Assembly: GCA_949358305.1 (NCBI GenBank)
Contig: OX442314.1
Location: 40,990,581 to 41,054,580, forward strand
Direction: 5' to 3'
Origin: Strigamia acuminata
Lineage: Eukaryota; Arthropoda; Chilopoda; Geophilomorpha; Linotaeniidae
DNA: 64,000 nucleotides
Part shown: piece after piece, positions 44,164 to 55,541 of the stretch
Numbering within the stretch: position 1 is the first letter of the stretch
How the letters are laid out: each line of letters begins with the position of its first letter
The notes under the pieces: model-generated
What the model was told of the DNA's origin: nothing
Databases searched by the model: none
The model's input: only the letters and a program-made list of their open reading frames with translations
Made by a program: the position numbers and the translations under genes

Positions 44164-45393
44164 CGGCTCGGTTGAAAACCTGGAGCTCCAGGCTCCAATG
44201 GAGCGCTCCAAATTGAAATTTGACCACCAGGTAGCGACAAAATTTTGCCAGGACTGTGTAAGTGATAGTGACACAAAAGTGATGACGACATAAAATATGA
44301 AGATAAAAGCATAATAATAATAATAATACTATTATGATAAAAGCGAGCTAGAACGAAGAGAAAATGGTTTTAATTAAAAAATAAAAGGGACAGTCCAGTT
44401 CAATGAGCCAAAACCGGGTTGGAAAATGGAGGATTGCATATAAATTGCATAAATTAAATAAATTTTAATTTTTTTTTTAAATAAAAAAAAATAATTTTAT
44501 ACCGCGGACTGTTCCTTTGATTTCTATTTTACTGTGATTGTTCTTATTTATTTAGTTGACGAAGAAAATCAAAACGAGGGCCACAGTATCCTGCATGAGA
44601 TAACGAGTGGTATAGGCGGGGGAAAAGTTTTGCTGTGTTTGGAAGTCCGATTTTGCTCCAAAAGTGGCATTATTTGTGCAGTAAAAATTTGTCAGTTTAA
44701 ATTGTTTGTGTTTTTAAATTTTAATATACGGTAATTCGGATTTGGACGTGGGTGAATGTTTTTATTGTCGGTCCCCGAGTTGTATGCCCTAACTTCTACT
44801 GGTATTCATATGTACTTATTGGTAAGGGGAAAGTGGTATAATTTTAAAAATGCTCTCTACCTTTACTTGTCTTTATTTTCCCCAAAAAATAGAATAGCAG
44901 GAACGACGTAGCAATTAATCCCGGTAAACCGGTAACCTCTACCACGCTTCTAATTCTGATTAATTTATTACACATTCCAAATTTATGTGAAAAACGTGAA
45001 TTTTGTAAGCATATCACATTTATGATATAATTAACGAGCGTTTGAACTTTGAAATTGGCTCAGTTGGATGTTTGGATAAACATTTTACAGTTATTTAGCT
45101 CGAGAAAAACAATCATGTTTGTTAGGAAGCGGTAGAAGAATTTATATTTGACTCTTTTGTGGGACAAAAGGTGTATATTTACAGCTGAATTTCTTGTATA
45201 ACTTGTAAATATTGCATTTGTATATTGCCGCATCTATAATAAAAACGAAGTGTGTATTTAGCACAGGATTTAGCGGTTTGGTTGAAAACCATCACTTACA
45301 CAGTCCTGGCAAAAGTTTGTCGCCACCTGGTGGTGAAATTTCAATTTGGAGCGCTCCATTGGAGCTTGGGGCTCCAGGTTTTCAACCGAGCCG
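44164..45393. mobile_element. Non-autonomous DNA element with 103-bp terminal inverted repeats
   Basis: The ends 44164-44266 and 45291-45393 are inverted copies (CGGCTCGGTTGAAAACC at the tips) with few mismatches. The 1-kb interior is AT-rich and has no transposase. Total length is 1230 bp. The target duplication is unclear. It lies between two ORF3-family loci. Confidence 0.75.
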
Positions 45394-48300
45394 TTCTTTT
45401 CAGCCATTGTAGGCGAACAAATTATAACATTATAACATTTCAAGAGAACAGTGTTGTGTTTCAGCCCACGTTTGGACGGAACCTCCGCCAGGAGCCTTCC
45501 GACTTCCAGCAACAACGGCGTCTCGCTCCAACGAACAGCGTTTGGCGTACAAGGCCAAAAAGAAGGATGAGGCGGCACGACACGCATGGCGTTGCAGTCG
45601 CCGCCGCGGTTATCGACGACGGCTCTGTCGGGATTGCAGCTACCGCGAGCTATCGTGCCCCTGCCACGGTTGTCGCTCGGTAACATAGAGCAGACAAAGA
45701 CGCTCACCCTGATACCTCCCTGCATCGTGTCGACGCCTCACATCGTCATCTTAGACCCGTCACCGATGCATTTGGAGCGAACTTCGTTGTCGCCGACGTC
45801 GCCTTTGCCGCCTTCGGGGCGAGTTTCGTCGTCGTCGCCGTCGCCGCCCTCGGAGCGACGCCCGCCACTGCGCATTATTTTGCGGAAACTGCGCGAAAAA
45901 GGAGATGATTCGACCACCACCGAGGGATGTGTCACCAGGCTTGTTTACCCACGGTGCATCCAGCGAGCGATTCATCGCCGGCAACAACATTTATCGCGTC
46001 TTCGATTGTCGAGTAAGTAAAAGAGTTTGTCTATTAACCACAATCGCGACCACACGTGTACACCCGTACACGCGGAACAGCGTACGCCAATACGGCGTGC
46101 AAATTCGTTTGGTTGCGTTTAGGTCGAATCGCTTGTGGCGACGAGAAAACGTGATCGCGCAAACAGCTTAATTTCAATTTTTTTAAATTAGTTTTAACTA
46201 ATTAATTAATTTACACGTAAACAAAAAATAAAGAAACAAAATAAAATAAAACAACGCGATGCAAACGGTCGGGGTAGCGGGCTCAATGTCCCGCTCGCGG
46301 ATTTCCTGCGGCGTGATCCCTCGTCCCAGATTTATCGTAGCTTCTCACCCGATTTGTTTTCACGTTTTTTTTTATTTGTTTATTTATTTTTTTTTTTCCT
46401 CTTCTTCTCCCGCGCAGATACCCGATGGAAAACGAAGAGAAAGAAGAAGTCCGGACCGGGATCGAGATCGATATTGGAACGGAGATCGAGATTGGAGGAA
46501 CGGATGCCGTGGTTGTAGCGACGAAACCCGTAAGTGAAAGAGTCATTCCGTAAATCATCTATTTATTTATTTGTTTATTTATATATTTAATTAGTTCGAT
46601 CGTTTATTTATCGGCCACGGTCGACGATGAGGCAGCGATTCCCAACATGCCGCAGCTGCAGCGGGCGACGCCGCCGGCGCCCGAGTCGACCACCGAGGAA
46701 CCAGAGGTAGCGTTGAGCGAAAGAATCGCCTCGATTTATTTCGTTTCATTTCACGCGTTACTTTATTTTACTTTTCCATTTATTTGTTCGTTCGTTTCTA
46801 GGTCATGTCCTCCGACGAAAAATTACCGCCTCGCTCCCTGGGCGACGGCAACGTGCCAGAGCTGGTTTCGACGGAACTCGATGCGACAGTGACTTAAAAA
46901 AAATTGTCCCATAATTATTTCATTTTATTAGTTTGTCTGTCTCTTTCCAGGTCACGCCGCACACGCGACAACCCGAGAGTCGACCGCCGTCGCCGCAGAC
47001 TATGCAACCGCAGCCCACGCGGGTTCACGCGCCAAGCACGACGGCGACGCCATCGGTGGTGAGTGAAACGGTTATTCGTGGGGTTGTTGGGTTAAAACAC
47101 GCGCAAACAAAAATTCGAGTCCAGTAAAAAACGAGCCAAGGCCTTCAAAAAAGCGCCGCTGTCTCGGCGCTCGCCCGTCCGCCATCGAAGTAGCGCCCGA
47201 GAACGAGCGTTAACGCACACCCGGCCGACTCGGATCTGTTTCGTTTCGTCTCGTTTCATAAGTTACTCCTTTTCTTTTTTTCCTTACTCGCGTTCTTTCC
47301 TCGAACAACCTGGAGTGGCCATGAGAGGTATTTTCTTCCGTTTTAACTCGATCGTCCGTACTCACCCCCACTCGTTCATTTATGGGTTTATTTTATGTAT
47401 TTATTTCTCCTTTTCTCGGCAGCTACCCTGGAGATTACCAGTACCGATTGTAATCGATTCGACGCCCTCGTCTTCGCCGCAATCGTCGTCGGAGACACAC
47501 ACGCCGTCGCTGTCGCCGATGACAAGTCTGTCGGAGTCGCGACTCCCGCAAGCCATCGTGAACCTGCCACGGTTGTCGCCCGGTACCATAGAGTGGGCGA
47601 AGAAGCTCACCCCGATACCGCCCTGCATCGCGTCGACGCCGCGCATCGTCATCGGGACCCCGTCACCGACGCACTTGGGGCGAACTTCGTCGTCGCCAAT
47701 GTCGCCTTTGCCACTTTTGGGAAGAGCTTCGGCTCCGTCGTCGTCGTCGCCGCCGCCCTCGAAGCAGTGCCCGCCACTGCGCATTGTTTTGCCGAATCGG
47801 AATCCCAAGCGGAAATTGTCCGAGGGTCGTGCGACCAAGACCGCAAAAGTGGCGAAAACGGTAATTTTGTCAATAGTCGTACTGTTTTTGATTGTCTGTT
47901 TGATCATTCGTTTCGCTTCTTCCAGACCCGAGGAACTCATCCGACGACGCGCGATAAACCGTCCGCTGGCGCCGACACCGCCGCGATAACAGACGTGGCG
48001 TCGATGGAAGCGAGGATGGAAGCGAGGATGAAGGCGATGGAGACGAGGATGCTCCTGGCGATGAAGGACGCAACGGCGACAGAGGAGAGGAGAGGATGAG
48101 AGAACGGGGAGCGGGGGAAGAGGGAAGACGAAAGATGTGCCGGAGAAAGAGGTGCTGGAGAAGGATGGCAACAAGTCCGTCTACTGCGCCCCGTGTGCTT
48201 TCCGCACGGACAGTAACAAACAAACAAACAAACATTTATTTCAAATTCCAATTTTCTCTATAGAAGTGACGAAGTACGGGAGTTTTTATAAAGACGCCTT

Positions 48301-48522
48301 CCGTCACTGGCGGAAACGACACGCCATATTGGACGACGCGGGTGGGGCCGTCCTGGGGTTGCTGCGACTGCATTCGCGCGCGCCCAATCGCCTAATTTCG
48401 GATTACGATTACGAAGACGATTACGATTACGATCCCGTACAGTTACGGAGTGACTTAGTTAGAAAAGCACTAGATAACGGGGAAAACGTTGACCAGTGTT
48501 TCGCGCGACTACGACTGGAATG

Positions 48523-49597
48523 TGTGGTGACCTCGAATATTCCTATTTGAGTAAGCACCATATTTCCAATTTGTCTTGAAATTAAAACAAATATTACTTT
48601 ATGTTCCCTTTCAATGTAAGTTGAAGCGAAACATATATAACTCGAATTATATAACAAGACGCAATATTACCCAAATAATATTGTGTTTTGCAGTATGTTT
48701 GGCCCAGCAACAGCGTCGGCCAATCACGCTGCAGCGTGCATCGCCTTGATGATGCTTCTAGGCGTGTGCCTGGGCGGAGCATCCCCTCCTCTCGCGCGTG
48801 CCCGGCTCAATTGTTGCACACGACCCAAAGGCGGCCGTGTGTGATCTTTGCGCAACTCGTCATCTGCGCAGCTTTACTGAGCAGATTTGGGAGTGAGCCA
48901 AACAGTTTTGGCCCACTCTTCCCGCACTCTTGATTCCACCTCCAAACTGTTCACAACCGTGTCAAACTTCTGCCTAAAACTGCAAAGTGTGATCTGTGAT
49001 ATTGGACGAATTGAGTTTCACTTTTGGTCCGTGCCTACTGTACGGAATAGCGCCTTTCTGCTTGAATTACTACGAGTAATTTAAGCCATTTTCTGTGTGG
49101 AATTGACATTGAGCTTGCTCTGTCAATTTGAAGGCTTTGTGTCAAGTCTAACTCCACAAAGCGAACTGTGTGAAGACGGATTGTTACGTCGAGCTTGCTC
49201 CGTAATAATCACACCGCTGTGTGCAAGACGTATTATCGTGTCGAGCGTGCTCCACGAGAATTTTAGTATATTTAGAGACGTGTTTTTGGCATCGAGTTTA
49301 CTCTGCCAAAATCCCGCGCTCACACGACGCCATCGACGCCATCTTGGAGCCGACCGTTAATCGTGAGTGTATATTGAAGAAGAAGAAGCCAGATCGACCC
49401 CAAACATTTCGAATATACCTCCAATTGTATTTTATTAGAACAATTAAAGCAATCTTAAAATTATTCCTTTACTTCTCTGTGTAAAATCATTCCCCTAGAC
49501 AACCATTTGGCCACAGAGTAGAAGTCCTAACGGCATCTCAACGACGATCGCTTGATAAGTCTACTCGATTTATTAAGTGAAAACCCGGATCGCCGCA
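48523..49597 (+). repeat. Solo LTR (1075 bp) with AATG target duplication
   Basis: It begins TGTGGTGACC, like the element C LTR, and ends GCCGCA. AATG precedes it (48519-48522) and follows it (49598-49601). Taking it out restores continuity of the ORF3-family reading frame on both sides. The first ~280 bases resemble 56124-56412. It contains a five-hairpin array at 49101-49311. Confidence 0.85.
49101..49311. other. Array of five hairpins with similar loops and unrelated stems
   Basis: Stem pairs: 49101-49108/49121-49128 (AATTGACA), 49134-49141/49155-49162 (GCTTTGTG), 49180-49188/49201-49209 (ATTGTTACG), 49232-49240/49253-49261 (ATTATCGTG) and 49284-49291/49304-49311 (TTTTGGCA). Four of the loops are the 12-mer TCGAGCTTGCTC with small changes. 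This can pair again inside as GAGC/GCTC, or GAGT/ACTC in the last. The second loop is a 13-mer with AGT/ACT. The array lies within the solo LTR. Confidence 0.85.
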
Positions 49598-49940
49598 AAT
49601 GGGGTCAAAGAAGAGACGAAATGGAACTGAGAAAGGAGTCAGCCACGTTCGGAGGCAAACCACTACCGAATATCAGGTCACCCGGAACTGAAGCAAGACC
49701 TTGGATTCCAAGAACCATGTCGAGACAAACATCATCCATATGTACGTCGTCGAGATCAATAGCACTGGACTTTTCTACTCCATCCTGAGCCAGCACCGAG
49801 ATGGGATACGCTTCTAGCAGCAAGGTCCAGCCAAGAGATACATGAGATGGATTTCGTCAACACCATCGACAAACTCAAGTATATCAAGGAGGTGTGGCTA
49901 CATCTGAATAATGGAGCGAAATCGAGCCCAACCTTATGAG

Positions 49941-50406
49941 AGCTCAAAAGAAGTAAAATTAAATATTCCAAAAACACTTACTTTTGAGGCTCATAACTAC
50001 ATACTTACTGGATTAATTCAATTTATTGCTCCATTTACAACTGGGGGTGTGGGGCATTTTGTGGCTGTGTGTACAAGAAACAATGAGTTTTGAGAGGTTT
50101 ATGATAATTGACAGAAAAAAGTCAAAACAATAAGATCCGTCCATCACCAAACTACAAAATTTCCTTGACTCTACCACAATCTAGCAAGCCAGGGAATTAA
50201 ACCTTGAATTAGACAACTACAAGAGTTCAGTTATTCAATCCGCAATCACCACTATCCACAGAACACCCAACGTGACCACCCTTACTGGACCACAAGAGCT
50301 GTCGTCGCCATCACTGACATAGTTTCTCAACTGGCACCAGCTATATTTAGAAATGCTCATTTGGCATTAGCGGCTTGGATTATAAACAGCTGATTTTGTT
50401 GGGAAA
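49941..50406. other. No recognised gene
   Basis: Nothing beyond short unremarkable open frames. Confidence 0.4.
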
Positions 50407-50886
50407 ATGGACAAATTGTTTGATTACTTTAAGAGCAGTAACAAAAATTCAAATAAACGTTTCAGACGAGCTGTTGGTGGGAAAAATGGGCAAATTGAGT
50501 ATTTTATAAAATGGGACTAGTTATGGATGGGTTCTCTTCAGTTCAGAGATACAAAAACAAATAGAAATGCAAAAAGCATAAAATGTGTGCACGGGTGGCT
50601 CATAACAATGAATGCTTTGCTTCAGTTAAAAGAGTATTTACGAGAACAGCCAAAAAATGTTACTTTTTTCTTTACACAAAGGCTTAACCAAGATTCTCTT
50701 CAAATTTTTCTTGGCATAATTCGCAGTAAGAGGGGATTTAATGACAGACCTAGACCCAAACAATTTCAAAGTAGCTTTCGTCAATTTTGTATGAACAACA
50801 TGTTACAACCTTACATTGCTGGAAAAGGTCTTAATTTTTGTGAGGATTTAGCCACAGATTTAACTAAATTGAACAATATTGACTAG
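50407..50886 (+). pseudogene. P-element-type transposase, C-terminal fragment
   Basis: From ATG 50407 the frame reads LFDYFKSSN, one TAG stop, then CVHGWLITMNALL. FTQRLNQDSLQIFLGIIRSK and GFNDRPRPKQFQSSFRQ follow. The last two motifs are typical of the C-terminal part of P-element and THAP9 transposases. The catalytic RNase-H-like core is absent. One in-frame stop and truncation make it a relic. Confidence 0.85.
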
Positions 50887-50904
50887 ATTTTGAAAGTATT
50901 TTCC

Positions 50905-51240
50905 TATAAGGAGGAGGCTCAGCATTTGCTGATAGAAGAAGCTAAGATCAAGAATAGGGTGGAAAGGGCGAAATAATTAGGCAAGAGAACACTCTTATAT
51001 GATCCGAAAATCAATTTGCCGCCCCATTTAAGGATTATGAAGTCCGGATTCCTCCTCAAAAAGAAATAGAAGCTTTAAGGATGTGGCCGAAATTTTTCCA
51101 ACACCGCTCGGCTGATCCACTCTACGTTTCGAAAATAAGACCACATATCGCAATTGGACCACGAGAGATGATAGCGTCGATCAGCGCCATCTATGACCAA
51201 AATTTAGCAACATTTAATGAATTATTGTTCGAATCGAGCG
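50905..51240 (+). pseudogene. Degenerate copy of the Ulp1/C48-like ORF, N-terminal half
   Basis: Translated across frames it gives AQHLLIEEAKIKNR, LGKRTLLYDP, INLPP, KEIEAL and PLYVSKIRPHIAIGPREMIA, nearly matching the ORF at 52287-53213. Stops and frameshifts are present. The dispersed repeat copy at 51278 follows. Confidence 0.8.
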
Positions 51241-51277
51241 CTACGGATCGCCCATCAATCGGGACGGTCCGTACGCA

Positions 51278-51487
51278 TGACAATATCCTCAGATTTTAAC
51301 CGTAAACCTAGAGGTTTAGATACACTAGATTACTGGAAGGCTACTGAATTCCGTTTCCTTTGATTATATTCTGGCATAATTGTGCTTAAGGATGTAGTGC
51401 AAAAACGTGTATTTAAGAATTTTTTTCTTTTGCATGTAGCCTTGCTAATTTTGTGTTGTGAGAAAATAGCTCTCAGCCATGTGGACT
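51278..51487 (+). repeat. Dispersed repeat, copy 2 (other copy 35417-35625)
   Basis: Highly similar to 35417-35625, ending GCTCTCAGCCATGTGG. The flanks differ. Confidence 0.8.
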
Positions 51488-51489
51488 AT

Positions 51490-51778
51490 GCCCAAGATTT
51501 GATAGAATCAGAAAAAAAATTATTTGGAAAACATTTTATTGTGTAATGTTCATTCTTTAATACAAGTACATCTACCAGATGATGTGAGGAATATGAAATT
51601 GTGTTTAGACAATTGTAGTGCATTTCCATTTGAGAATTATTTAGGGAAACTAAAACGTTTGTTAAAAACACTTGAAGAAAGTTTCAATTTGTGCAACTTT
51701 TCCTGTTCAACTTATCATTTGAAAGAACACATTCTGACAGCTAAAAAAAACAACCTGGTGAAAAGCTTTGCGCGCTAG
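51490..51778 (+). pseudogene. CACTA/TNP2-like transposase fragment
   Basis: The plus frame reads HSLIQVHLPDDV and FPFENYLGKLKRLLKT. This resembles the conserved HL...PFENYLG-LK region of CACTA (EnSpm) type proteins found in animals. The catalytic part is missing, and the piece ends at TAG before a pol fragment. Confidence 0.6.
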
Positions 51779-51798
51779 TAATACCTAATAAGTACCCT

Positions 51799-52290
51799 AT
51801 GGCACTACAGGGTTGTGATTTCATGAATAAGCTGAATATTCAACCCAACCCAAAAACAATGTCGTGGAATTTTGTGCAACCTGTTGACTCGGACTTGCTA
51901 TATATTCCACAAGCACTTCTAGATCGCTATAATGAAAAATTGGAGGGACCAGAATCCTCATTTGCAACATTTGTAAAAGCATATTCCGCTAGTGCATTCC
52001 AAGCAAAGATTAATGAAGAAAATGTCATTCAAAAATTAGTTGAAAAAGCCAATTTGACATTAGAGCAATCATTATTGCTAGAAAATATGTTAAATAAACA
52101 TAAGAAAATTATTTCTAAGGAACCAGGTATAACTCACCTGGTACAGCATAAAATAGAGCTAGACACGGAAAAACCTATCCGTGTTCCCTTTAAGAGTATA
52201 AATCCTCGAAAAAGGAAAATAATTTGTCAACTTTGCCAAGATATGCTTGACAAAGGCGTAATCACTAAAGCTGATGGTGATTATGGATGA
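51799..52290 (+). pseudogene. Ty3/gypsy pol fragment: end of protease to start of RT
   Basis: It starts with GCDFMNKLNIQPNP, which aligns with LGLDLMASMEIQPNP of element C, and ends in the first RT motif (CQDMLDKGVITKADGDYG). The end is abrupt: the stop TGA overlaps the ATG of the next ORF by the ATGA pattern. It belongs to the element C-related subfamily. The rest of RT is absent. Confidence 0.88.
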
Positions 52291-53213
52291 TTAACGCCGA
52301 GCGGATAAATCTGGCAGCGGCGGTGATTCCGTTGAAGCCAAAAGGCGCTGAAGGACGCCCTATATTTGAAGCCTACAAAGCGAAAGCACAACATTTGCTA
52401 ATAGAAGAGGCAAAAATTAAGAACAGAGCCGAGAGAGCTAAGGAGTTAGGCAAGAGAACCCTTTTGTATGATCCAAGGATTAACCTCCCGCCACCACCCA
52501 CAGACTATGCAGTCCGGATACCACCTGAAAAGGAAATAGAAGCTTTGAAGTTATGGCCGACCTTCTTTCAACATCATCCGGATAAGCCTTTATACGTTTC
52601 CAAGATACGACCACGCATTGCAGTTGGACCACGAGAAATGATCGCACTTGGCGCACTCATGCCAGGAGTTGTGTCGTGGGTCCATGATACGGTAGTGGAT
52701 TACTACATGGGAATGCTCCAGCAACGTTACCCGAACACGTACGCTTTTCCGACAGCCACGGTGGGAATGCTAATGTCAGGCACAGACAAAGCTGATACTT
52801 GGCATTGGTATCGCGACCAGACAGACCAACCGCGCAAACATCAAAAGATATGGTTCTTCTCCATACCGGCTGAAGAAGATTGGATTATGTTCGTTTATGA
52901 TATGGAACGTTCACCTCCTTGCGTGGGGTTTTACGATTCGTCTGGCGAGCCGCGTATTGACCACGTGACTTGGTGGTGCAATATACAGCTGAACCTTCAA
53001 GGCGCGGGGATCGGACTTCCAAAGTACACGAAGTGGAGTCCGCCGAAGGCCGCCCAACTTGATGGCGACTCATGCGGGCCGATGATATTGCACTTCGCGC
53101 GAAGATATATGGAGGAGCGTGATCTAATGAAATTAGCTGAGGGAGCAGAGCTTCGTTTGAGAATCCTGTACGAGATCCACAACGGACGTTTCGAGCCATT
53201 TGAAAAAAATTGA
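52287..53213 (+). CDS. Ulp1/C48-like cysteine protease domain protein, 308 residues
   Basis: An intact frame from ATG 52287. The N-terminal ~125 residues are Lys/Glu-rich and unrecognised. From about 130 a Ulp1/SENP-type fold is suggested by WVHDTVVDYYMGML, a YDS segment and a C-terminal Q-x-D-G-D-S-C-G-P motif with the expected oxyanion Gln and catalytic Cys. The usual HW motif is DW here (EEDWIMFVYD), so the catalytic His seems replaced and activity is doubtful. C48 proteases process SUMO-like proteins and also occur in some transposons. It is fused end to end with a pol fragment and has two degenerate relatives nearby (50905-51240 and 53522-53602), so I read it as transposon-borne. Confidence 0.65.
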   Translation: MINAERINLAAAVIPLKPKGAEGRPIFEAYKAKAQHLLIEEAKIKNRAERAKELGKRTLLYDPRINLPPPPTDYAVRIPPEKEIEALKLWPTFFQHHPDKPLYVSKIRPRIAVGPREMIALGALMPGVVSWVHDTVVDYYMGMLQQRYPNTYAFPTATVGMLMSGTDKADTWHWYRDQTDQPRKHQKIWFFSIPAEEDWIMFVYDMERSPPCVGFYDSSGEPRIDHVTWWCNIQLNLQGAGIGLPKYTKWSPPKAAQLDGDSCGPMILHFARRYMEERDLMKLAEGAELRLRILYEIHNGRFEPFEKN

Positions 53214-53521
53214 AGAAATTAGAAGACACATGTGGAATGATATTAATGATTTCAGGACAATATTCGATTCAAATATGGAAGACCAACTGAAAAATGTCTA
53301 AACCATCCAGAAGATGAAAGTATTTGTAGATTTATGCCAATTCAACCTGTGTCTTACAAATTTTCGGATCATGAACTTGATACTGTTATTGTTTGTCCTC
53401 TAGAAAGATCAATGTGATCAATCTATGTTTTGTAGTGCAAAAGAAAAAAAATGCTTGAGTTTACTTCCACACAATGGACACATATTGCTGTGAGAAAGCC
53501 AAAGCTTCTACGAAAACTCTG

Positions 53522-53602
53522 AAAAGATGGGATCCGCCGAGGATGCAACAGTTAGACGAGGATTCGTGTGGGCCCACAATTCTCTATTTTATTAGGAGAT
53601 AA
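53522..53602 (+). pseudogene. Third C48-like fragment (catalytic Cys end)
   Basis: The frame reads WDPPRMQQLDEDSCGPTILYF and stops at TAA. It matches the Q...D-S-C-G-P segment of the ORF at 52287-53213 but differs enough to be a separate copy. About 300 bases upstream hold no clear coding. Confidence 0.75.
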
Positions 53603-54026
53603 TTAATACAGAGATTTGATGCTAAGCAGAAACCGTTTTGAACCGTTTAGACCCAAATTTCTTTCCAGTATTGAGCGTGAAATGTAACAAGGACCTGGAA
53701 AATTCATATTTCTTTCAAATTATTTTGAATATAAAGTGGTGGATTGGAAGAGTAAACAACAGAATCTGCATCAATTCAGTGATTGACCTCAACAGTTTTG
53801 ATAAAGGGTCATTTAGTTAAGCAAAAATATAAAGGTGTTGGAAATAGCAAATTCGAATGTGTGCAACATTAAAAATGTAGAATACCGAAAGGAAAAATGT
53901 ATTTTTCTCAGCATATCTCAGGCTCAGGAAAATAAGGATTACTGCCGGGTGAATTTGTATAACCTTTTCAGAAGAAATAGTCAGCAAAATTAAGTTCAAG
54001 CACAAATATTAAGAAACTACAAAAAA
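53603..54026. other. No recognised gene
   Basis: AT-rich; nothing is supported. Confidence 0.4.
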
Positions 54027-54170
54027 TGTAAATGCTACATTCATGTAGGAATGCAGTCTTACAATACGGTCATGTAAATGCCACAATCATGGAGGAATGC
54101 GGGCTAACAATACAATGAGAATTGTAAATGCCACATTCCTTCTTGAATGTGGGCTTACAATACAACTAGA
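54027..54170. repeat. Tandem repeat, about 48-bp unit, three copies
   Basis: Units begin TGTAAATGC near 54027, 54073 and 54123. Each contains an ATTC...GAATG inverted pair and ends CTTACAATAC or CTAACAATAC. Confidence 0.8.
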
Positions 54171-55541
54171 TAACGTGACAGAAATTTTCAAATGACCAGA
54201 GCTCTCCTCTGGTTTCACCGAGACAAGTAATGTGCTCAGTTTATCCAGGGGTGACCACGTGGAGGTAGAGAGTTGGATTTTACACCCCCGCGAACAAATC
54301 AATTTATGGCTTTGAACAGTTATATGCACCGTCTTTGGCAGGAATGTGAAGTTTCAGCACCCAATCACATGCGCCTTACGGGGAAAAGTAATGACAGGAA
54401 TTTTCTTTTCCTGGAAGGAAAAGGCTAAAAATACTATAGATACCAATTTTGTTTTTCTGTTCGGTGTGGTTGGCGTAAAACGGGCGTGTCTAATAAAAGG
54501 TTTATTTTCAGAAAATTCGCATTTTCATGTTCCTGGGATAACTATGACGATGGAAAGAAAATATTTCGAGACGAACCAATCGATGTCGCACAAAAGACTG
54601 AAAAGAAATGCAGAAATTAATCAAAAAATAAAGTAAAAGCTGCAGATTATTATTAAAATATGGCATGGAAACAAGGCCAATAAATCGAGCAGCGCAATTA
54701 CTAAGAATTGATCGGGAAATTGATGAATCACTTTCGGTCGCGAAAATTGTCAATTTTAGTAGAAAATATTCACAGAAATTTCAGCCCAAAAACATCATCT
54801 GAATAATATTGATGTATTTGCGGCTAGTTTTATTCAAAATATATCAAATTAAATTGATAGTTTGTGAAGTTTATCGATACCTGAATGGTTTTTCGTGTTG
54901 CCGGGATAAAAATTATCAAAATTCTATCAAATGCCATCTCAAACAATAACTACGCAGAGTAAAACAGACAACCACTAAAGAAAAAACAAGATAAGTTTGA
55001 ATAATGAGAACAAAATTAAACTTAAAAACGTTACCACCACGGAAATACATCGACCTTCCATTGTCCACACGCTTTGAAAATGACTACGGGGTCGACAAGC
55101 GGAAGCCCACCGTTTCATGTTTCGTGAGAGAACAAATCTCGGTACATAAGCTGTGCGCTTGCAGCACTTGCAGTGATAAACACGGTATGTTCACAAGGCA
55201 TGGTATTTTGTTTCTTTGCGCAGAAACAAGTTGTTTTTCCACTTGATCGAGGTTTAAGGGAAAGGATGTACGGATACCAACCTTCAACAAGAAGCAACAA
55301 ATTCGATATATTTATGCAAAACTCGTTTCTGTTGTTTATTTCAAATGATAAACCGCTTTTATTAAAATGTGCTCAAACTAAAAACTTTTGAAGCAATTGA
55401 TTTTTTAGTCAAAAATCACCTAGGACCTATGACTACAGCATCTTGACTAGGTTGCAAGCATGTAAATTGAAAAAAAATTTCATTTTGCAATAAAAATAAG
55501 TCTAAAATTTAAGAAAATGATGATAATACACATAATTTTAA
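54171..55541. other. No recognised gene
   Basis: Small open frames at 54346-54636 and 55004-55246 show no motif I know. I do not call them. Confidence 0.4.

Larger units (their letters stand above)
45465..49940 (+). pseudogene. Putative multi-exon ORF3-family gene (copy 5), split by a solo LTR
   Basis: Exon-like segments bounded by good GT/AG sites are 45465-46012, 46418-46529, 46595-46706, 46802-46888, 46951-47058, 47423-47860 and 47926-48099 (stop), then 48264-48522. Early reading frames are ambiguous because two frames stay open. The 47423-47860 and 47926-48099 pair is in frame across the join. Segments 45586-45900 and 47460-47800 are paralogous Ser/Pro-rich exons (LPRLS, IPPCI, STPRIVI, PPLRI). 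The 48264-48522 exon carries block-one motifs (YDPVQLRSDLVRKAL). It continues after the solo LTR at 49602 (QRRDEMELRKESATFGG). A last piece with VWLHLNNG lies near 49890-49930. Whether this is a host gene, a transposon gene or a relic cannot be settled here. Confidence 0.45.

Noticed and set aside
47401-48174. Long minus-strand ORF opposite the exon-like segments
   Set aside because: It is the shadow of Ser/Pro-rich coding on the plus strand. Splice sites are consistent with the plus strand only.
49101-49311. CRISPR-like array
   Set aside because: Repeats are loops inside variable inverted arms, not direct repeats with unrelated spacers, and the genome is eukaryotic.
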